Of a DNA stretch of 64,000 bases, positions 21,361 through 32,674 are shown in pieces. The notes below the pieces were generated by a model that worked only from the letters and a program-made list of their open reading frames with translations, was not told the origin of the DNA and ran no database searches. The stretch is from Rhynchospora pubera (lineage: Eukaryota > Streptophyta > Magnoliopsida > Poales > Cyperaceae): NCBI GenBank assembly GCA_028095005.1, contig CM051459.1, positions 203,585,902 to 203,649,901 of the forward strand, given 5' to 3'. A program made the position numbers and the translations under genes. The stretch's first letter is position 1; each line of letters begins with the position of its first letter.

Positions 21361-22821
21361 TGTTGTACTAAACGTCTCTAGGTTTGTCGATTGCAAAACA
21401 ACATCATTTGGCATTTAACAATCTTCTTTGAGTTTTATAGGAAGAAGATACAATTTATGAGGACTTGGATAAAAGCTTTAAGAAAGATCAAGATCAAGTC
21501 ATTAGAGAGCTTGTAGGCTAGTTTAGACTAGGATAGAAGGTATACTTTAGTCCTTGTTTATCCTTAAAATGGTCTATATAGCGAAAAGCTCAATAAACCA
21601 GCAAAATCCTATTTTCTGTGACCTAGCGTCGTACAACGCTAGATAGAGTTACACAACGCTAGAACAGCTAAATTCATACTTTTGTGAATCAACGTTGCAC
21701 AACGCTATATAGAGTTAGGCAACGCTGAGTCACAACGTTGTACAACGCTCAATAGAGTTGTACAACGCTACAGTTAAAAACTTGGAAATTTTCCTGAGTA
21801 CCATCGTGCAACGCCATATAGCGTTGCACAACGCCACAAAAATCCCAAGTTAGCTGTGTTGTTTTTACATGCAAAGTCTCTGGAGACGTTAGCCAACGTC
21901 TTTCAGCGTTGGGTAACGTTAGCGTTGTGTGACGGCATATAGAGTTGTACAACGCTCTGTTGAATCTGTCAGAGTTGTTCCTTTTGTCTCCCTTTAGCGT
22001 TGTGTAACGCCATTCAGTGGCAAGCAACGCTCTGACAATTTCCAACGGAATTGTCGGAGCTTTCCTTTGGTTTTACACTCCTGCGTTGCGCGACGGCAAA
22101 TAGCGTTGCACAACGCTCTGACAGACCAACGGCTATATTAAAGAGCCGTTAGAATTTACAACGGTCATATTCCAGCGTTGTATAACGCTATTCAGCGTTG
22201 TACAACGCTGTGGCCTGTTTTTGCTGGGAAACTGCTCATTTCGAGCCCTATATATATCCACCCCTTGTTCTCTCTCTTTGGAGAGCTTTGCCTTGCAAAA
22301 TTAGACCAGAATTGAGCCTTTGAGCACAGGGATACTCTCCCACTTGAGCTTTTCATAGCTAGACCATCTTGAGAGATTTAGTAGCCTCAAACACCACCGC
22401 CCCGACATTGTCGCTAGGTGTAGGTTGGAATAGGTTGAGAGCTCTTCTCCTTTGAGGCCGTTGTGCCATTCGAGTTAGGCCGATCCGCCTCGAGTGTCCT
22501 TGTGACGAGGTGATTCGGTTCGAAGTTGTAGTCCCGTTCTTGTTGGAATTGAACGGAGCGCGCCCTTTGGTGGTAGCGAAACTCCCGGAGACGTACGACT
22601 AAGGCTAGCTTCTTCTAACGGGTCGGAACTCCGTAATCACATCGCGTGTTCAATTTCTCTCTCTCTTTCTCTCTTTATTATCTTGCTATACTTGAATTGC
22701 TTGTGTGCTTGCTTGTATTGGGTACCAATTGAATTGTGTTAGGATAGTTCATACCAAACCGGTCCAAAACCTTAATCGCTTCCGCTAAACCTTAGTTAAG
22801 CCGCCTCTTTTAGGGACAACA
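21361..22821 (+). mobile_element. Ty1-copia (Sirevirus-like) solo LTR, TSD ATGCT
   Basis: 1461 bp starting TGTTGT and ending ACAACA, with the 5-bp duplication ATGCT at 21356-21360 and 22822-22826. The inner layout is that of an LTR: a U3 with many palindromic copies of GCGTTGTACAACGC (21626-22213), a TATA box in CCCTATATATATCC (22246-22259), then a GC-rich R-U5 region with a CT-rich patch near 22655. Palindrome-rich U3 regions are known from Sireviruses, hence the tentative subclass. No internal coding region remains, so two LTRs recombined to one. Confidence 0.88.
21626..22213. repeat. Palindromic GCGTTGTACAACGC-like motif array in LTR U3
   Basis: About seventeen variants of GCGTTGYRCAACGC are spaced over roughly 590 bp, some perfect (GCGTTGTACAACGC) and some with one half-site changed (GAGTTGTACAACGC). 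The array ends just upstream of the LTR TATA box, a position suited to transcription-factor or Gag/integrase binding. Confidence 0.8.
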
Positions 22822-23443
22822 ATGCTTTTAAAATTTAATATATTAAAATTCAAATTAATAATTTGAATATTGTTTTATTCTTCTTTGAGATTAAACTACC
22901 ATAAGATCTTTTCTACCATAAGTTGCATCATACTAATTTTTTGTTGATTTATATTGAGATTAAACTCCATCACGAGATGGTGCTAAATATTTGCTGGTTT
23001 TATTTTTTTAGTATTTTTATAATCCAATAAGGATATTTTTAAATATTTAATTATACTAGCATATTTGAGAGTAATATTTACTAATTTGACACATTAGATC
23101 ACAAAAAAAATTTAATTGAAATAATTTACTAATTTGTTTATTAGCGTTCCCAATTATATGTGTCAACTAGCGACTCTAATTATTTTTAGATTACACGCGC
23201 TTATATTCAACATATTCGCGTTCCTATACAGAACTTGAGAGCGTCTCTCTTTTGAATATTTATGTGTCCTAACTTATCTGTGTCGGCCTACCGACACCCA
23301 GTAAAAGCCCTCCCGTCCGTTTTTTCTTTCTGCGTCGCTACTTGATTTAGCGACTCGAATATGTCGGAGGTCCGACACAGATAAACGAAATTCTAGTAGT
23401 GACAGCCCTGCTCGTACCTTTTAAAGGGATGCATGTATGTAGC

Positions 23444-23689
23444 TAGGTTGTTAATACTATGCCGTTTCTTACAAACAGAACAGAAAATTGTTTCATTTTC
23501 AGAAACGAAACAGCATTTCAAAGGACGAAACATCCAAAAGAAGAAATTTACGAAGAAAAATGAACGCAGAACTGAAATGAACGTTATTTCCGTTATGGAA
23601 ATGAAGCACAATTTATCTTTCGTTACTTGGAACAGAACAAAAACGAAACTTACCAATTTCACTTCCGTTTCGTACATTTGACACCCCTG
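23444..23689. mobile_element. Degenerate hAT-type MITE
   Basis: 246 bp starting TAGGTTGTTAA and ending TTTGACACCCCTG. The flanks TATGTAGC and TATGTATG agree at 6 of 8 positions, a decayed 8-bp duplication. The interior has GAAACG/CGTTTC motifs like the CGGAACG family. It sits 33 bp from the right duplication of the split hAT element. Confidence 0.65.
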
Positions 23690-23697
23690 TATGTATG

Positions 23698-25677
23698 TCT
23701 TTGTTGCTTATTCTCTAGGGTTGAATTTGAGGTGCAGTCAGGTTCAAACGAGACGGTTTCTTTTCTTCCCAACCGAATTTTTTGTAATAGTCCCAAATAT
23801 TCAAAATTTAGACGCCTGAACTGATCTAAATTAGACCTTGAAATTTAACCTACACGTCATGTCATTTAGAAACAAACAGGACACCATTTCTTGGCGACCG
23901 ACGCGAAGTCAAGAAGGAGACAAGGAGAATGTAAAGCAACGAGAACATGTCATGATTGAATTTAATTGGGGTACTAAGTTGAAGTTATTAACGAAATTTA
24001 TGGCACTTTTTGTGACATTTTAAAAAAAATTAAATTAATTGTCTACATATATATATATATTAAAAAAAAGATAAATTGATAACAGAAGTTATGTTAAATC
24101 TCGCATGTTGAATAAATGAATACAATATCAAAGATAATCTTGGACGCAAAATAGAATTATAATACTATAGAATTTTCTAGAACAAGAAAACTTTTTATTA
24201 TTTTGGCAACAATATTATGCTGAACTCATTCTTACCTTGTTCTGTCTCTGATAACAAGACATCATTAATTGAGAACATCCTTACAAATTTGGATAACGTT
24301 TCAGTTGAATCCATATTTCTTAGCAATATCTTATAATTTATTGCGTTCTTTTTTTTCATATAGATGTCTTGATCAGATTCTTTTTAAGGGATTAAATAAA
24401 AATTGGTTCTTCATATAAATCATACTTTAGAAACCTTAAAAAAGTCAAATATTCCTCTAAATAAACAAAAGAAATAAATAAATTGTACCATATATATTAA
24501 ATGCGGAATTAAACAATATTTTATCTTTTGATATTATTCATCGAGAAATAATATCCTCTAATTATAAATTTATAATACAAACTTTTTTGTTAATTTTGAA
24601 CAACTTAATTTAAGAGCAAAATATAAAACAGTAAAAGTCGACCTACATATAAGGTGACTAGGTGAGAAGCGAAGTGCGAACCTTGAACTTGAAACCGACC
24701 CAATTTTGGTTTTGCTTTTAGTCAACCTACATCATCATTTTAGAAAAAGAAATACTACATCATCATGTTAACACCGTTCGTCCGTGTAAGGAGTCATATG
24801 TTTAATAAGTGGTGTTGACTCATTTGTCATGTCATTGGACCAGGTCGAAATTACATTTAAGTTCTTGGACTGAGTTGCACCTTAGTCTCAAATTTAGACG
24901 GCATTTTGCACCGTTTTTTCTTGAAGGTTCGTTGCACGTATGTATACAACGACTATATGATATCATATGGGCCAAGGAAATCTTCAATTTTGTATGGTGG
25001 CGTAGGCTGCTAAGTGCAATAAATTGACTCTAGAAAAACAAAGATGAAGAAGAAACTCACAAGGATCGGACACTTGGCACGTATAATTTAGTTTTGACAA
25101 TTGTTAAACTATGAACTATTGTTTTAAATTATCTTGCAAATCAACTTTGATAATGAGTGATTTCACGTGTCTTGTAACTGTTATTTCTACATCATATATA
25201 TTGTTGAAATAAACTTTAGAAGGCAAACACCTCACTATGGTCAACTCCTAGATCCGGTACCAATAGCAAGAAAACAAAAGTTTCACCTGTCTAATCCCTG
25301 CTTTTGAACGAGTTTCTTTTAAAACGACCGGTCGAAGAAAATTTGCAAGACTGGTCTTTGTAGTTATGATGACACTATCTTCATAAGAGAAAATTAAAGC
25401 TACATAGAAGTTATATTCACTATGTACAAAGTATGAACATTCATGAAAAATGTACTTTTTTTGTAGTAACAGTTTTCATTTAAAATTTGGAAACTCAATA
25501 TATAATTGTTGATATAGGCAACTATATTCTTGAACTCATCCTTTTATTTTGTCGTGCCACGTCAAGGTTCACATCTAATTTAATGCAAACGAAATAGATT
25601 CACACGTGTCTCGTTTTTAACAATTAAACAAAAATTAATGCAGTGTACATATTTGAAAACTAGATTTCCTTTCGTAA
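23698..25677. other. Intergenic, no gene recognised
   Basis: About 2 kb of AT-rich DNA. Short open frames at 23838-24023 and 24809-25027 have no recognisable motifs. No paired terminal repeats were found. Confidence 0.3.
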
Positions 25678-25978
25678 GGAGGCGTATGGTTGAGGAATAA
25701 ATTATGTGGCATAAATTTTTATGTCATGTTATGTTGTCCGTTGTTTGGCTGTGGAATAAGCAGAGTAGTGATTATATAAATTATTATTTATGTTAGTAAT
25801 CATAATATTGTTTGTCATTATAGTTTGAAAAAAATATTATTTTATTTTATATTTCAGTTATTGTTTGTCATTATAGTATAGGATGGTATAAGTTCTTCCA
25901 CTTATTCCAAATTATGCAATGGGTATTTAATTGCATAATCGAGGAATAGAAGACTTATTCCTTCTCTAGACGGCCCCT
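25678..25978. mobile_element. MITE with GGRGSCGT ends
   Basis: The left end GGAGGCGTATGGTTGAGGAATAA pairs imperfectly with the right end (complement GGGGCCGTCTAGAGAAGGAATAAG). Internal pairs of TTATTCCA/GGAATAAG and TTTGTCATTATAGT repeats support a foldback element of about 300 bp. No exact duplication was found. Confidence 0.5.
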
Positions 25979-27379
25979 TATGTTTTAAAGTTTACAATTT
26001 AAATTGGAGGATGATATAAAGCACCAAATTCCGCATTTAAACTCACTTTACTGCATAAAATACAAGCATTAGTTTTGTACCTTAAAGCATCTTAATAACT
26101 TTAATTTAATGCATTAAAGTTTATTCAAGTAATTTAAATTATCATAATTTCACTTTCCAAACACACATATTGCAGCGAATCGATGCTAAATGCGATGTGA
26201 ATTTTATTGGATGTGCCGAATCATTTCTCTGGGACTTATAATTTTTAATCTGAGACAAAAAAAATTATTGGAAAACACCTTCAACGATACAAACAAGTAA
26301 ACAACAATATAAATATTTACTTGCCGCATAAATCAAAATAGATGATTTAAAATTTTCATTGGAGGTCTACCTTATAGGATAGGATTCTGAAGTCAGACTC
26401 AGAAACTCTTCCGACTAAAAAGGATTTAAACTCTACCTAATTTCACTTCAATTATTGTGGTTTTTAACTTCCGGACACTTATTTTCTTATTGCAGCATCC
26501 GGAGTTACCACAAATAATCAGAATTCTAGATCAAATAATTCAACAATTTATTTTTTCCGGGTATATTGTGGATTACCTTTCAAGAAACACAGGATAAAAG
26601 ATTCCACAAAAATCACACATCATTGTTCATTCTCTTAGCAATCATGGATTGGGCTTTTGGTCTGTCTCATGCTCCACACAGTAAATTCAAATTTTGAGTT
26701 AAAAAGGAGAGGCTTTTCTTTCCAAATGAAGACTTTCAGAAATTACAATGCAAGCCTTTTGTAGTTCATTGATTTAATTATTTATTGGTATTCAGAGTAT
26801 CACTATTACTTATTTACTTTCTTATTTACCTTAGAGCTTTCAGTCTTTCACATTGATTTCTTATTACCAAAAGAGAGAACACATTGATTCTTCTCTTGAG
26901 TTGTTTAATTCTGACGATGCACTTTAATCATGTATCAAGTTTATGATGTTCCCGTCACCTGGACTGTTCTAAAAGCTTCTAAAAGCTGCTAAATATGGCT
27001 TTTGCCATGACCATTTTATGAAAGCTCCAAAAGAGAAGCATTTTTCTACAACCTAATGGCATTTGATATCCAAAAACTACAGAATCCAAAGAAAAGATAT
27101 CACCACCTTCTATCCACCTTTCAAAGTTTCAATTAAAAAGGAGAATCCCCAAAGCATTTTCTAGTTCTAACTAATAAGCACCCCTGCCATCCAAGCAGTT
27201 TGCAACCCACACTTGAATGGCCGGATACAATTCATGCCTAAAAATGAACAAATAGACCAAATAAAATAAACAAAGATAAAAAGAAACCACCTCATAATAA
27301 CCCATTTGTCCAAATCTAGAAATAAACAAACAAAGAAATTAGATTATGTACAGAACCAGACCCAACTGGTTAACCTTTA
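25979..27379. other. Intergenic and 3' flank of the HD-Zip gene
   Basis: AT-rich. The part nearest 27379 should be the 3' untranslated region of the minus-strand HD-Zip gene. Nothing else was recognised. Confidence 0.35.
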
Positions 27380-28918
27380 CTAACTAGACGGCGGCTGCTG
27401 AGGTGGTACAGCAAATGGATACCCACTGCGAGGCCTGTTAAACAGCGCAGCAAATGAGTTTGGTCGGTGGTCAGATGCCGAGGTGGGGGCAGCAGATGTG
27501 GAGCCAGTATTTGACACAGCACCAACAACAGAAGATGATGATGTAGCCGTCGACGCAACACGCTCACACGACGGGCACATGGACAGAGTGGTGGCCGGCA
27601 AATGCATGTAAAATGGGTGTGCAGTTTTCAACGCACGCAGCTCAGCCAACTCCTTCTGCAACCTCCGGTTCTCTTCCGTCAGAGTCTCGCAGCACCGCTT
27701 CAAGTACTCGCAATCCACCTCCGTTTGCTTCAATTTTGTCCTGTGGAATTAAACAAAATAAAATTATAATAATATTAATTATTACCATGCTTAATTTGCA
27801 AAAAAAAAATGAGTGTTGTGACTAGTGAGAGAGGATTGTGGACATGTGACCACACAAAGGTCCCCCACAAAAGAGAAGGATATATTTTAGATGGGGACAA
27901 ACAGCAGCAGTGGTTGTTATCCCCTTTCCTAAGACAACACCAGAATTAAATAGGGTAGGCCTGTAACCGTATCCACTATACAGGGAAAATTATTTAATTA
28001 ATTAATTAGTTAGATCAGTACTAATTAACACGTTTATACGCTTAATTAATCTTCAATTGATTAATTAATCAACTGCAATACCTGGCCCTTCTGTTCTGAA
28101 ACCAGACCTCCACTTGCCTCGGCCGAAGGTTCAGCTGCTTCGCCAACGCCAGCTTCTGTTTCTGTTTTTTTTTTTAAAAAAAATTAACTTAACCAAATCA
28201 AATCATTTTTATAACTTAAAAAAACAGAGCAAAAATACATTTAGGAAACATACAGGATTAAGTGTATTGTGCTCCTTGAAACTTTCTTCAAGAAAAGCAG
28301 ACTGCTCTTTTGAAAGACGGAGCTTTTTCCTCGCAGAGCCCGACTCGTCCTCGTCGCTGGCCCGAGAATGTGACCCGTCCGCTCCCTTTCTCTCGGCTTC
28401 AGCGTTTCCAGCTGAGGTACCGCCACTAGTCGTAGCGGCAGCACCTCGGCGCGCTGAGAAGTCCATCTGGAAGGAGGACACGGCGCTGTTGGGAGACGAA
28501 GACAGCGCCGCGTCTTCTTCCATCTCCTCAGCCGACGGGGCCCGATTCACATCAAATCCTCGTACAGAAACTTCCAGATTTCCTACATGGTAGTAAAAAA
28601 ATCTCAGTCTTTTCTGTAATTTCTAAACATTTCAGGGATGAGTAAGGGAGAAAAATCGGAGAGCATTTTACTGTTTTGGTTATCAGAAGGCCAGGAAAAG
28701 TTGAGAAGAGAAGAGGTTGGAAGGAGGCTAAGATGCACCGGGGGGTCACCGGACCGAGGCGCCGCATCTCCTCCACTGTTTCTCCCCTCCGTTTCAATCT
28801 CTCTACCTCGGATTTGCTCCTCTCTCTTCCCAGATCCAACTCCGAGACCCAAAACAAGCTCCCTACCCGCATCCGCTAAGCGTCCTTGAGAGTCGCCTAA
28901 GCTTAAACCTAACTCCAT
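27380..28918 (-). CDS. HAT14-like: HD-Zip class II homeodomain-leucine zipper transcription factor
   Basis: Four exons (28918-28672, 28582-28254, 28161-28082, 27740-27380), all with GT-AG introns, encode 338 residues. The homeodomain spans about 166-223 (ARKKLRLSKEQSAFLEESF, then KQKLALAKQLNLRPRQVEVW and FQNRRARTK). The leucine zipper follows directly to about 255. The CPSCE redox motif specific to class II is at 274-278. Two LxLxL (EAR-type) motifs, LGLSL at 3-7 and LVLGL at 21-25, suggest repression through TOPLESS. The introns cut the homeodomain at the usual places. The wording between zipper and CPSCE (ALKTAHPFYMHLPATTL) is closest to HAT14/HAT22. Class II factors act in shade avoidance, polarity and auxin responses. 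The exact orthologue is uncertain. Confidence 0.95.
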
Positions 28919-28970
28919 GAGAGAGAGAGAGTGGAACTAGAGAGGAGAGAAAAAGCTGGTCTGAAGAGGG

Positions 28971-28980
28971 TCTTATAGAG
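28971..28980 (-). promoter_or_regulatory. Probable TATA box of the HD-Zip gene
   Basis: On the minus strand CTCTATAAGA lies 53-62 bases upstream of the start codon, leaving room for a short, CT-rich leader (28920-28935). Further upstream, ATGACTCAT (29120-29128) matches the GCN4/AP-1-type bZIP core, and CCATCATTG (29149-29157) differs at one base from the HD-Zip II site CAATCATTG, consistent with the autoregulation known for this class. Confidence 0.5.
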
Positions 28981-31900
28981 AGAGGTTGGAGAAATAGAGA
29001 TGGCCCTCTGAAATGAGAATTTGACCAAACCCAGGTTGACCAGGAGGATGCACGTGAGTTGGGTTTTTAATTGCTTTTTTATAATATTTTTTTGAAACAG
29101 AATGGGAATGGAATGAGCCATGACTCATGAGAGAAGCAATTATGCCAACCATCATTGGGTCCTGTATCTTTTTTTTTTTTTTGCTTGTTCTTTCTTTTCC
29201 TTTTATAAATAACACCCTCCAATCTTTTTTAGAAAGCACATCCCCATGTTGTCCCGTGTAATTTGGGATACGCTCAATGGATATTATATACAGAAATGCT
29301 TCCTAGCTACTGTAACTGTTACACTTATTTAACAATATATCACTTGTGCAAATTTCTATGTGGTTTTTCTTTTTTTCTTTTTTTTTTCAATTTCAAATTT
29401 TTTACTTGTAACTACAAGATATTTCAATTGATTTAATTTGATATCTTTGAAGTTATATAATTTAATATGTAATTATAATGAAACGTCTAAGGGGAAAAAG
29501 ATATTGAAACTACTAACTATAATTAATTGATAATGTAACGTCGCCTTTATGAGGACCGTTAGTTGTAGTTTTACTCGTGCATTGATTTATCTTATTGGAG
29601 ATGTTATATCTAAAAACAACATTAGTTAATTAGTCGATCAACAGTTAATTGAAATAATTATGTTATGTAAATGATAGTATAATTAATTAGAAAACAACAA
29701 AAGTAGTAGATAGTTGTTTTTACTTGTCGTTTACGTATTATAAATCTCTCTCTGAGTGTAAGAATGGTTCGTTTTATTTATGTACGTGACGATAAGATGA
29801 ACCTTATCTATATGTAGAATTATGACGGTCTACCGAATTTTTAAATTTTTCTACCCAGTTCAAAATTTTCATGCTCTCCAAAATAATGCATAATTTATCT
29901 TTGTTGGTCATTTTTTTTCTTTTTATTTGTGTATCAAGTGTATTTCTTTAAAATCATGTTATTGTTTTGTTTTCATTTTTCAGTTTAATTGAAACAAATG
30001 AGTAAAGTCGTAGCTGAGTTGTCTTTGCTATTTATTTGAAAATATAATTAAATATACAAAGATAGGAATATAAGAGCGGTCTAATTAATTTTACCCGCTG
30101 CTTAAAAAAAATGAGACTTTAGGCTTTACATGGCAGGATACCCTTCATATTTTGATTTTCTTGAAAAATAATTTTATAGCATATTTTATTACAGATGGCA
30201 CAAAGTTTATATTTTATAGAATATTTATTACCTTTCATAATTTTATGAAATCGCATAACACGCAAATGCAAATTAAATTCCTGCTACTAATTTTGTTATC
30301 ACGCAAAAAATTTTGTGCTTGTTACTGAAATCAATAAAATCACAAAATTTATATAATCTAATTGCATAAAAAACTGTCCGGATTCGTTACTTTTAACATA
30401 ATTGATTAGATAAATATTAAAAATGTTGTAATTTAATTGACTAATAAAGATCAACTTGCAAACTTATAATTTAAAACATAATTAATATTATATTGTGGAA
30501 TTATATCACTTGAATTTTTTTTTAAAAATTGAACATTTGTTTACAGACCGTAACCGTTCTAGCTGCGATAGTAGAATTTTCAATAAATCACCAGAGTCGG
30601 ATGAGTTTATCATCGTCCAATATTCAAATGATGACTTTCCTATTTGTTAACGAAAATTTGTGTATCTGGTGGATCTATATTTTAATACATTTATTTAATA
30701 AAATTTTCCTTGCGGCTAATTCAGTTTCCAGACCGTACGATGATCCTGTCACGTCGTACTTGATGCTCTTTTTAAATTGCACCTTAACAACTTCATTGCA
30801 AATTATTTTTATTTCAAATATTACAGAATATGACGGGAGAATTGAAAGAAGTTTCTTCTCAAACGTTTCGAAGACACATTATATCATGATTCATGAAGCA
30901 GCTTCTTTGCACGCCAAAATAGTTTTAAGGAACCAGTTTTTCTCGAAAGGAAAAACAAAACGAACTTTTAATTATTTTCATCACCCAACGCCAACTACTA
31001 GTTCCTCTCAATAAATTTTAATATAGTATAAAAGAGATTAAATGCATACAATAATAATATACAAAACTGTTATAAGCTTTCACTCCAACAATACTAAATA
31101 AAGTCTAACATTGGTCCATTTAAACAAAAAATTTAAATGCGTCGACAATTATTGATTGTTTTCAGAACCGACGTCCTTATATTTTTAAATGTTAATTGAA
31201 CTTTTATAATTTTACGGTTTTACCTTGTATAAAAAATTCATAATGGCAAAAGGCACGTCAACCTATATTATATGACTCGTATGTTAAAATTCTAAACTAT
31301 GTTTTCCTCATAAATTAATTTAACTGAAATCATTATTTTTTAAAGATGAGTTGCGATTAATTCCTCTTACTTATTGAAATTTAAATAATCCAAGAGATAT
31401 CTCTCTAGATTTTCAATATAAACTGATATTTTAATTTAGATATACTTTTATGAAAAAATAATTATATTCACTTACATCATGTACGTGTTTGTTATTAATT
31501 TTAGACATTTAGATAAAATGTTTGATACATATAATCATAAAAATACGACGCACATTTCGAATTCTCGAGTTGTTATGATAATATATAAAACCTGCAGGCA
31601 AATCCATATATAAAATCAGAATAAATTCATACATTTAAACGAATATTAAAATCCCATCAAAACGGTATTGACCCTCCACACCGATGCTTGTAACTTTTAC
31701 GAGACAACCAATTAATCAATAATAAAATAATTATAATCAATGCGGAAGCAATGAAGAAGAAGAAAAAGTGGAATGATTTGGCACACATAATTGAGGTTGA
31801 GAAATTAGAGATAGAGAGATCTATCATCTATGTTATCCTGAGTAAAATCACGTTTCCACGGTGGATGTGCTCCCTGTGCGGTGGATGTGCGTGGGATGAG

Positions 31901-32371
31901 ATGCGTACGATTGGAGACAAAACGAGGGGGTCGTTGGCATGGGGCAATCATAGGTGTTGATGGCTACTGTTTTTGTGTAAGGGCTTGTGGTCGATGCCCT
32001 CCATCATGGCTCTTGTCGGGTCATTATTTGTGATGGATGGCAATTTGCAATTGGCAATTGGCATGAAGCCCCTCTTGCCTTTTAATCATTTGTTTTGTTA
32101 ATTTTTCGTGAGGTATTAGTTGTATGTATTACTATGATGCGGTAAATTGTACTTCTTCCTCTCTTTGTACCGTGAAGGAATTTTTAAACATTGTTTTTCG
32201 TTTTTATTAATTAAAATTAAATATATTTATGTAGTATTTGTAGTACTGCACGATAAATTTTTTGAAGAAAATTTATAATTGATGAACTCTATTAGAAAAT
32301 TATCATTATTTTATTGCTGAGTCCCATAAGTCACTATTTTTTCTTTTGTAATTTTTATCAGTATTAATTAT
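28981..32371. other. Intergenic: HD-Zip promoter side, then AT-rich DNA
   Basis: The first few hundred bases are the upstream region of the HD-Zip gene. The rest is AT-rich. A 161-codon frame at 30529-31014 has no ATG at its 5' end and no recognisable domain. The frame at 31751-31960 is Lys-rich at its start and also unrecognised. A slightly GC-richer patch lies at 31850-32060. No RNA gene or paired repeat was seen. Confidence 0.3.
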
Positions 32372-32674
32372 GGGGGCGTTTGGATCATCTAAGAATAAAA
32401 CTAGAATTAGTTATTCAGTGTAAAAAAATATTATTCCTAAACGATCAAGAATAAGTTTTTTAGGATCTAGTGTGTTATTTTTAAGTAGTCCAACATTAAG
32501 ATTAAATTTTTATTCCTAGTGTGTTTGGATAATCTTCTTAATCCGGATTAAGAGTGGTTGTGCTTAAAAATAACACACTAGATCCCAAAAACTTATTCTT
32601 GATCGTTTAGAAATAATATTTATTACTCCGAATAACTAATTCTAATTTTATTCCTAGATGATCCAAATGTCCCC
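32372..32674. mobile_element. 303-bp foldback MITE
   Basis: The ends GGGGGCGTTTGGATCATC and, on the complement, GGGGACATTTGGATCATC pair, and most of each half pairs with the other (AACTAGAATTAG, AAACGATCAAGAATAAG, TCTAGTGTGTTATTTTTAAG). It is therefore nearly one long hairpin. No exact duplication could be assigned. Confidence 0.82.

Larger units (their letters stand above)
16271..23401. mobile_element. Gene-capturing CACTA transposon (7.1 kb, TSD ACA)
   Basis: The ends are CACTACTAGAATGTC and, on the complement of the right end, CACTACTAGAATTTC, with the 3-bp duplication ACA at 16268-16270 and 23402-23404. Both are diagnostic of CACTA (En/Spm) elements. Subterminal regions (16300-16740 and 23140-23390) repeat GTCGG/CGACGC-type motifs, the usual transposase-binding layout. 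No transposase is visible, so it was probably moved in trans. The interior carries same-strand fragments of host genes (GRWD1, class 3 lipase, LIM) and a later copia solo LTR that splits it at 21361-22821. Confidence 0.9.
16003..23410. mobile_element. hAT-type MITE interrupted by a CACTA element
   Basis: The left part (16003-16270) starts TAGGTCTGTC and ends ACGTTTGACA. The last bases, GCCCTG, stand at 23405-23410, on the far side of the CACTA insertion. Joining the two restores the usual TTTGACAGCCCTG terminus. The 8-bp duplication CTCGTACC flanks the whole (15995-16002 and 23411-23418). The interior is rich in GGAACG/CGTTCC motifs like the copies at 15012 and 50261. This proves the hAT was present before the CACTA. 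Confidence 0.9.

Noticed and set aside
21420..21510. Acceptor-like TTTTATAG followed by a short acidic frame (EEDTIYEDLDKS...) ending in TAG
   Set aside because: It lies inside the solo LTR near its 5' end, so the resemblance to a last exon is best explained as LTR sequence.
28114..28593. 159-codon plus-strand frame across the HD-Zip locus
   Set aside because: It is a shadow of the minus-strand homeodomain exons; the true frame has conserved domains and splice sites.
30529..31014. 161-codon open frame on the plus strand
   Set aside because: The frame starts at TTG rather than ATG, has no recognised motif, and no neighbouring exon or promoter supports it.
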